Below the pieces are notes generated by a model. The model was given only the letters and a program-made list of their open reading frames with translations, had not been told where the DNA came from and searched no databases. A stretch of 64,000 nucleotides of DNA from Aedes albopictus (Eukaryota > Arthropoda > Insecta > Diptera > Culicidae). The translations under genes and the position numbers were made by a program. Positions 56,551-64,000 of the stretch are shown here, piece by piece; the stretch's first letter is position 1; each line of letters opens with the position of its first letter. The stretch is from positions 81,485,734 through 81,549,733 of the forward strand of contig NC_085136.1 of the NCBI RefSeq assembly GCF_035046485.1, given 5' to 3'.

Positions 56551-57540
56551 ATTCCCAAGGTATTCCAAGAGGAATTCCCGAAGAATTCCAAGAGGAATTC
56601 CCAAGGAATTCCAAAAAAATTCCCATGGAATTCCAAGATTAATTCCCAAGGAATTCCAAGAAAATTCCCAAGAAATTCCAAGATTAATTCCCAAGGAACT
56701 CCAAGAGGAATTCCAAGAGGAATTCCCAAGGAATTCCAGGAGGAATTCCCGAAGGAATTCTCAAAGGAATTCCAGGATGAATTTCCGAAGGAATTCCAGG
56801 AGGATTTCCCGAAGGAATTCCAGGAGAAATTCCCGAAGGAATTCCAGGAGAAATTCCCGAAGGAATTCCAGGAAAAATTCCCGAAGGAATTCCAGGAGAA
56901 ATTCCCGAAGGAATTCCAGAAGAAATTTCCGAAGGAATTCCAGAAGAAATTCCCGAAGGAATTCCAAGAGGAATTCCCAAGGAATTCTAAGAGGAATTTC
57001 CAAGAAATTCCAAGAGGAATTCCTAAGGAATTCCAAGAGGAATTCCTAAGGAATTCCAAGAGGAATTCCCAAGGAATTCCAAGAGAAATTCCCAAGGAAT
57101 TCCAAGAGGAATTCCCAAGGAATTCCAAAAGGAATTCCCAGAGAATTGCAAGAGGAATTCCCAAAGAATTCCAAGAGGAATTCTAAAAGGAATTCCCAAG
57201 GGATTCCAAGAGGAATTCACAATGGATTCCAAGAGGAATTCCCAAGGGATTCCAAGAGGAATTCCCACGGAATTCCAAGAGGAATTCCCACGGAATTCCA
57301 AGAGCAATTTCCAAGGAATTCCAAGAGGAATTCCCAAGGAATTCCAGGAGGAATTCCCAAGGGATTCCAAGAGGAATTCCCAAGGAATTCCAAGAGGAAT
57401 TTCCAAGGAATTCCAAAAGGAATTTCCAAGGAATTCCATGAGGAATTCAGAGAGAAATTTCTGAAGGATTTCCAAGAGGCATTTCCGAAGGAATTTCCCA
57501 AAGCATTCCAAGAGGAATTCCCTAGGAATTCCAAGAAGAA
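56551..57540. repeat. Satellite block: diverged mixed monomers, higher-order copy 2
   Basis: It repeats the variant series of 52431-53290. Relative offsets are 4130 at CCAAGATT, 4176 at GAACTCCAAG, 4199 at ATTCTAAAAG and 4245 at CCATGAGGAA. The steps of 46, 23 and 46 bp are whole 23-bp units gained. Confidence 0.9.
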
Positions 57541-60095
57541 TTCCAAGAGGAATTCCCAAAGGATTCTAAGAGGAATTCCCAAGGAATTCCAAGAGGAATT
57601 CCCAAGGAATTCCAAGAGGAATTCCCAAAGAATTCCAAGAGGAATTCCCAAAGAATTCCAAGAGGAATTCCCAAGGAAGTCCAAGAGGAATTCCCAAGGA
57701 ATTCCAAGAGGAATTCCCAAGGAATTCCAAGAGGAATTCCCAAGGAATTCCAAGAGGAATTCCAAGAGCAATTCCCAAGGAATTGCAAGAGCAATTCCCA
57801 AGGAATTCCAAGAGGAATTCCCAAGAAATTCCAAGAGGAATTCCCAAGGAATTCCAAGAGGAATTTTCAAGGAATTCAAAGAGGAATTCCCAAGGAATTC
57901 CAAGAGGAATTCCCAAAGAATTCCAAGAAGAATTCCCAAGGAATTCCAAGAGGAATTCCCAAGAAATTCCAAGAGGAATTCCCAAAGAATTCCAAGAGGA
58001 ATTCTCAAGAAATTCCAAGAGGAATTCCCAAGGAATTCCATCAGGAATTCCCAAGGAATTCCAAGAGGAATTCTCAAGGAAGTCCAAGAGGAATTCCAAG
58101 AGGAATTCCCAAGAAATTCCAAGAGGAATTCCCAAGAAATTCCAAGAGGAATTCCCAAGGAATTCCAAGAGGAATTCCCAAGGAATTCCAAGAGGAATTC
58201 CCAAGGAATTCCAAGAGGAATTCCCAAGGAATTCCAAGAGGAATTCCCAAGGAATTCCAAGAGGAATTCCCAAGGAATTCCAAGAGGAATTCCCAAGGAA
58301 TTCCAAGAGGAATTCCCAAGGAATTCCAAGAGGAATTCCCAAGGAATTCCAAGAGGAATTCCCAAGGAATTCCAAGAGGAATTCCCAAGGAATTCCAAGA
58401 GGAATTCCCAAGGAATTCCAAGAGGAATTCCCAAGGAATTCCAAGAGGAATTCCCAAGGAATTCCAAGAGGAATTCCCAAGGAATTCCAAGAGGAATTCC
58501 CAAGGAATTCCAAGAGGAATTCCCAAGGAATTCCAAGAGGAATTCCCAAGGAATTCCAAGAGGAATTCCCAAGGAATTCCAAGAGGAATTCCCAAGGAAT
58601 TACAAGAGGAATTCCCAAGGAATTCCAAGAGGAATTCCCAAGGAATTCCAAGAGGAATTCCCAAGGAATTCCAAGAGGAATTCCCAAGGAATTCCAAGAG
58701 GAATTCCCAAGGAATTCCAAGAGGAATTCTCAAGAAATTCCAACAGGAGTTCCCAAGAAATTCCAACAGGAGTTCCCAAGGAATTCCAAGAGGAATTCCC
58801 AAGGAATTCCAAGAGGAATTCCCAAGGAATTCCAAGAGGAATTCCCAAGGAATTCCAAGAGGAATTCCCAAGGAATTCCAAGAGGAATTCCCAAGGAATT
58901 CCAAGAGGAATTCCCAAGGAATTCCAAGAGGAATTCCCAAGGAATTCCAAGAGGAATTCCCAAGGAATTCCAAGAGGAATTCCCAAGGAATTCCAAGAGG
59001 AATTCCCAAGGAATTCCAAGAGGAATTCCCAAGGAATTCCAAGAGGAATTCCCAAGGAATTCCAAGAGGAATTCCCAAGGAATTCCAAGAGGAATTCCCA
59101 AGGAATTCCAAGAGGAATTCCCAAGGAGTTCCAAGAGGAATTCCCAAGGAATTCCAAGAGGAATTCTCAAGGAATTCCAAGAGGAATTCCCAAGGAGTTC
59201 CAAGAGGAATTCCCAAGGAATTCCAAGAGGAATTCCCAAGGAATTCCAAGAGGAATTCCCAAGGAATTCCAAGAGGAATTCCCAAGGAATTCCAAGAGGA
59301 ATTCCCAAGGAATTCCAAGAGGAATTCCCAAGGAATTCCAAGAGGAATTCCCAAGGAATTCCAAGAGGAATTCCCAAGGAATTCCAAGAGGAATTCCCAA
59401 GGAATTCCAAGAGGAATTCCCAAGGAATTCCAAAAGGAATTCCCAAGGAATTCCAAGAGGAATTCCCAAGGAATTCCAAGAGGAATTCCCAAGGAATTCC
59501 AAGAGGAATTCCCAAGGAATTCCAAGAGGAATTCCCAAGGAATTCCAAGAGGAATTCCCAAGGAATTCCAAGAGGAATTCCCAAGGAATTCCAAGAGGAA
59601 TTCCCAAGGAATTCCAAGAGGAATTCCCAAGGAATTCCAAGAGGAATTCCCAAGGAATTCCAAGAGGAATTCCCAAGGAATTCCAAGAGGAATTCCCAAG
59701 GAATTCCAAGAGGAATTCCCAAGGAATTCCAAGAGGAATTCCCAAGGAATTCCAAGAGGAATTCCCAAGGAATTCCAAGAGGAATTCCCAAGGAATTCCA
59801 AGAGGAATTCCCAAGGAATTCCAAGAGGAATTCCCAAGGAATTCCAAGAGGAATTCCCAAGGAATTCCAAGAGGAATTCCCAAGGAATTCCAAGAGGAAT
59901 TCCCAAGGAATTCCAAGAGGAATTCCCAAGGAATTCCAAGAGGAATTCCCAAGGAATTCCAAAAGGAATTCCCAAGGAATTCCAAGATGAATTCCCAAGG
60001 AATTCCAAGAGGAATTCCCAAGGAATTCCAAGAGGCATTTCCAAGGAATTCCAAGAGGAATTCCCAAGGAATTCCAAGAGGAATTCCCAAGGAAT
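57541..60095. repeat. Satellite block of 23-bp monomers, copy 2
   Basis: It is uniform like copy 1 but with private variants such as AACAGGAGTTCCC twice at 58740-58775. Confidence 0.9.
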
Positions 60096-63000
60096 TCCAG
60101 GAGGAATTCCCGAAGGAATTCCCAAGGAATTTCAAGAGTTATTCTCAAGGTATTCCAAGAGGAATTCCCAAGTTATTCCAAGAGGAATTCCCAAGGTATT
60201 CCAAGAGGAATTCTCAAGGAATTCCAGGAGGAATTCCCGAAGGAATTCCAGGAGGAATTCTCGAAGGAATTCCAGGAGGAATTCCCGAAGGAATTCCAGG
60301 AGGAATTCCCGAAGGAATTCCAGGAGGAATTCCCGAAGGAATTCCAGGAGGAATTCCCGAAGGAATTCCAGGAGGAATTCCCGAAGGAATTCCAGGAGGA
60401 ATTCCCGAAGGAATTCCAGGAGGAATTCCCGAAGGAATTCCAGGAGGAATTCCCGAAGGAATTCCAGGAGGAAATCCCGAAGGAATTCCAGGAGGAATTC
60501 CCGAAGGAATTCCAGGAGGAATTCCCGAAGGAATTCCAGGAGGAATTCCCGAAGGAATTCCTGGAGGAATTCCCGAAGGAATTCCAGGAGGAATTCCCGA
60601 AGGAATTCCAGGAGGAATTCCCGAAGGAATTCCAGGAGGAATTCCCGAAGGAATTCCAGGAGGAATTCCCGAAGGAATTCCAGGAGGAATTCTCGAAGGA
60701 ATTCCAGGAGGAATTCCCGAAGGAATTCCAGGAGGAATTCCCGAAGGAATTCCATGAGGAATTCCCGAATGAATTCCAGTGGGAATTCCCGAAGGAATTC
60801 CAAGTGGAATTCCCGAAGGAAATCCAGGAGGAATTCCCGAAGGAATTCCAGGAGGAATTCCCGAAGGAATTCCAGGAGGAATTCCCGAAGGAATTCCAGG
60901 AGGAATTCCCGAAGGAATTCCAGGAGGAATTCCCGAAGGAATTCCAGGAGGAATTCCCGAAGGAATTCCAGGAGGAATTCTCGAAGGAATTCCAGGAGGA
61001 ATTCCCGAAGGAATTCCAGGAGGAATTCCCGAAGGAATTCCAGGAGGAATTCCCGAAGGAATTCCAGGAGGAATTCCCGAAGGAATTCCAGGAGGAATTC
61101 CCAAAGAAATTCCAGGAGGAATTCCCGAAGGAATTCCAGGAGGAATTCCCGAAGGAATTCCAGGAGGAATTCCCGAAGGAATTCCAGGAGGAATTCCCGA
61201 AGGAATTCCAGGAGGAATTCCCGAAGGAATTCCAGGAGGAATTCCCGAAGGAATTCCAGGAGGAATTCCCGAAGGAATTCCAGGAGGAATTCCCGAAGGA
61301 ATTCCAGGAGGAATTCCCGAAGGAATTCCAGGAGGAATTCCCAAAGAAATTCCAGGAGGAATTCTCGAAGGAATTCCAGGAGGAATTCTCGAAGGAATTC
61401 CAGGAGGAATTCCCGAAGGAATTCCAGAAGGAATTCCCGAAGGAATTCCAGAAGGAATTCCCGAAGGAATTCCAGAAGGAATTCCCGAAGGAATTCTAGG
61501 AAGAATTCCAGAAGGAATTCCAGGAGGAATTCCAGAAGGAATTCCAGGAGGAATTCCCGAAGGAATTCCAGGAGGAATTCCCGAAGGAATTCCAGGAGGA
61601 ATTCCCGAAGGAATTCCAGGAGGAATTCCCGAAGGAATTTCAGGAGGAATTCCCGAAGGAATTCCAGGAGGAATTCCCGAAGGAATTCCAGGAGGAATTC
61701 CCGAAGGAATTCCAGGAGGAATTCCCGAAGGAATTCCAGGAGGAATTCCCGAAGGAATTCCAGGAGGAATTCCCGAAGGAATTCCAGGAGGAATTCCCGA
61801 AGGAATTCCAGGAGGAATTCCCGAAGGAATTCCAGGAGGAATTCCCGAAGGAATTCCAGGAGGAATTCCCGAAGGAATTCCAGGAGGAATTCCCGAAGGA
61901 ATTCCAGGAGGAATTCCCGAAGGAATTCCAGGAGGAATTCCCGAAGGAATTCCAGGAGGAATTCCCGAAGGAATTCCAGGAGGAATTCCCGAAGGAATTC
62001 CAGGAGGAATTCCCGAAGGAATTCCAGGAGGAATTCCCGAAGGAATTCCAGGAGGAATTCCCGAAGGAATTCCAGGAGGAATTCCCGAAGGAATTCCAGG
62101 AGGAATTCCCGAAGGAATCCCAGGAGGAATTCCAGGAGGAATTCCCGAAGGAATTCCAGGAGGAATTCCCGAAGAAATTCCAGGAGGAATTCCCGAAGGA
62201 ATTCCAGGAGGAATTCCCGAAGGAATTCCAGGAGGAATTCCCGAAGGAATTCCAGGAGGAATTCCCGAAGGAATTCCAGGAGGAATTCCCGAAGGAATTC
62301 CAGGAGGAATTCCCGAAGGAATTCCAGGAGGAATTCCCGAAGGAATTCCAGGAGGAATTCCCGAAGGAATTCCAGGAGGAATTCCCGAAGGAATTCCAGG
62401 AGGAATTCCCGAAGGAATTCCAGGAGGAATTCCCGAAGGAATTACAGGAGGAATTCCCGAAGGAATTCCAGGAGGAATTCCCGAAGGAATTCCAGGAGGA
62501 ATTCCCGAAGGAATTCCAGGAGGAATTCCCGAAGGAATTCCAGGAGGAATTCCCGAAGGAGTTCCAGGAGGAATTCCCGAAGGAGTTCCAGGAGGAATTC
62601 CCGAAGGAGTTCCAGGAGGAATTCCCGAAGGAATTCCAGGAGGAATTCCCGAAGGAATTCCAGGAGGAATTCCCGAAGGAATTCCAGGAGGAATTCCCGA
62701 AGGAATTCCAGGAGGAATTCCCAAAGGAATTCCAGGAGGAATTCCCGAAGGAATTCCAGGAGGAATTCCCGAAGGAATTCCAGGAGGAATTCCCGAAGGA
62801 ATTCCAGGAGGAATTCCCGAAGGAATTCCAGGAGGAATTCCCGAAGGAATTCCCGAAGGAATTCCAGGAGGAATTCCCGAAGGAATTCCAGGAGGAATTC
62901 CCGAAGAAATTTCAGGAGGAATTCTCGAAGGAATTCCAGGAGGAATTCCCGAAGAAATTCCAGACGGAATTCCCGAAGGAATTCCAGACGGAATTCCCGA

Positions 63001-63350
63001 AGGAATTCCAGACGGAATTCCCGAAGGAATTCCAGGAGGAATTCCCGAAGGAATTGCAGGAGAAATTCCCGAAGGAATTGCAGGAGAAATTCCCGAAGGA
63101 ATTGCAGGAGGAATTCCCGAAGGAATTGCAGGAGGAATTCCCGAAGGAATTGCAGGAGGAATTCCCGAAGGAATTGCAGGAGGAATTCTCGAAGGAATTG
63201 CAGGAGGAATTCCCGAAGGAATTGCAGGAGGAATTCCCGAAGGAATTCCAGGAGGAATTTCCGAAGGAATTCCAGGAGTAATTCCCGAAGGAATTCCAGG
63301 AGTAATTCCCGAAGGAATTCCAGGAGGAATTCCCGAAGGAATTCCAGGAG
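60096..63350. repeat. Satellite block of 24-bp monomers, copy 3, expanded
   Basis: It is entered through the same TTTCAAGAGTTATTCTCAAG junction (60130). It has about 3.1 kb of 24-bp units with clustered private variants: AGAA spacers at 61430-61500, GAGTTCC at 62565-62610, GACGG at 62960-63015 and GAATTGC at 63050-63240. Confidence 0.9.
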
Positions 63351-64000
63351 GAATTCCAAGGAATTCCAATAGGAATTCCCAATGAATTTCAAGAGGTATT
63401 CCCAAGGAATTCCAAGAGGAATTCCCAAGTAATTCCAAGAGGAATTCCCAAGTAATTCCGAAAGGAATTCCCAAGGAATAACAGAAGGAATTCCCAAGGA
63501 ATTCCAAGAGGAATTTCCAAGGAATTCCCGAGGATTTCCAAGAGGAATTCCCAAGGAATTCCAAGAGGGATTCCCAAGGAATTCCAAGAGAAATTCCCAA
63601 GGAATTCCAAGAGGAATTCCCAAGGAATTCCAAGAGGAATTCCCAAGGAATTCCAAGAGGAATTCCCAAGGAATTCCAAGAGGAATTCCCAAAGCATTCC
63701 AAGGGGAATTCCCAAGGAATTCCAAGAGGAATTCCCAAGGAATTCCAAAAGAAATTCCCAAGGAATTTCCAAGGAATTCCAAGAGGAATTCCCAAGGAAT
63801 TCAAAGAGGAATTCCCAAGGGATTCCAAGAGGAATTCCCAAGAAATTCCATGAAGAATTCCCAAGGAATTCCAAGAGGAATTCCCAAGGAATTCCAAGAG
63901 GAATTCCAGAAGGAATTCCAGAAAGAATTCCAGGAGATATTCCCGAAGGAAATTTCAGGAGGAATGCCTAAAGAAAATTTCAGGAGGAATTCTCGAAGGA
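63351..64000. repeat. Satellite block of 23-bp monomers, then diverged units at window end
   Basis: AAGA/CAA-spaced units with more variation than copies 1 and 2 run to 63910. After that, diverged 24-bp-like units run to the window edge. The expected mixed-block series is absent here, so the third higher-order copy is incomplete or different. Confidence 0.85.

Larger units (their letters stand above)
50985..64000. repeat. GGAATTCC satellite with 23- and 24-bp monomers and higher-order structure (continues past window)
   Basis: Every 11-12 bp there is a GGAATTCC palindrome (containing GAATTC, the EcoRI site). In one monomer class the spacers alternate CGAA and AGGA (24 bp). In the other they alternate AAGA and CAA (23 bp). 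The unit contains no stop codon in any frame, so both strands are open in all frames for hundreds of codons. The 24-bp class yields 8-residue peptides (GGIPEGIP) and the 23-bp class yields 23-residue periodicity over 69 bp. None is a real protein. The edges are more diverged than the middle. The listed blocks below subdivide it. Confidence 0.97.

Noticed and set aside
50947..63897. Very long reading frames (up to 1227 codons) as genes for repeat proteins
   Set aside because: All six frames are open because the 23/24-bp units lack stop codons. Equivalent frames exist on both strands with no start context, splice signals or non-repeat domain.
50985..64000. CRISPR-like array of regularly spaced short palindromes
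   Set aside because: There are no unique spacers. The spacers are 3-4 bases and repeat identically, and the sequence is animal nuclear DNA.

Overview
This is eukaryotic, intron-era, repeat-dominated DNA, most likely from a culicine mosquito of the genus Aedes. The reasons are Feilai-type tRNA-derived SINE sequence (one near-complete copy and two probable 3' remnants), very many palindromic MITEs with TA, 3-bp, TTAA-like or 8-bp target duplications, a degraded Ty1/copia polyprotein, and pieces of a LOA/R1-type LINE. No intact host protein-coding gene can be supported. Two short stretches with good splice-site context are offered as low-confidence host exons (30866-30970 on the minus strand; 46343-46426 on the plus strand, followed by an AT-rich 3'UTR-like stretch).

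Layout. 1-10 kb: a tRNA-derived SINE, then palindromic MITEs at 1815-2831, 2860-3074, 6688-7646, 8127-8292 and 8835-9781, separated by sequence I cannot assign. 10-17 kb: degenerate short-period arrays (CCTGAAAC type, then GGAATTCC type) carrying a hAT-like MITE and a MITE nested in a MITE. 17-33 kb: more palindromic elements, a second GGAATTCC-type array (23.2-25.3 kb), a tandem array rich in GCCGCCATCTTGG, and a 3-kb foldback element (27691-30678) whose two arms hold inverted arrays of 133-144-bp repeats. 33-37 kb: a LINE endonuclease fragment cut by a hAT-like terminus, a third GGAATTCC-type array with a solo LTR, and a 500-N assembly gap. 38-41.4 kb: a minus-strand copia gag-pol pseudogene. 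41.4-45.6 kb: a fourth degenerate array with a perfect hAT-like MITE. 45.6-50.9 kb: unique sequence, two broken LINE ORF1 copies, a fifth short array, a Feilai copy and a second copy of the SINE seen at the left end.

50985-64000 (running off the window) is one 13-kb satellite. Its basic unit is an 8-bp palindrome GGAATTCC (holding an EcoRI site) plus a 3- or 4-base spacer. Two monomer classes exist, 24 bp and 23 bp, in separate blocks, and the blocks are themselves repeated with a higher-order period of about 4.13-4.25 kb. The period differs between landmarks by whole multiples of 23 bp. All six frames are open because the unit has no stop codon in any frame, so the giant reading frames there are not genes.

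How it fits together: the five older, diverged GGAATTCC arrays look like relics of the same repeat family as the homogeneous array. Three of them lie next to a hAT-type terminus (CAAGGGCGTAGCCAGC or a degraded version). My leading hypothesis is that this satellite arises by expansion of tandem repeats carried inside a hAT-like non-autonomous element. That is inference. The sequence shows the adjacency but no array with both intact ends.
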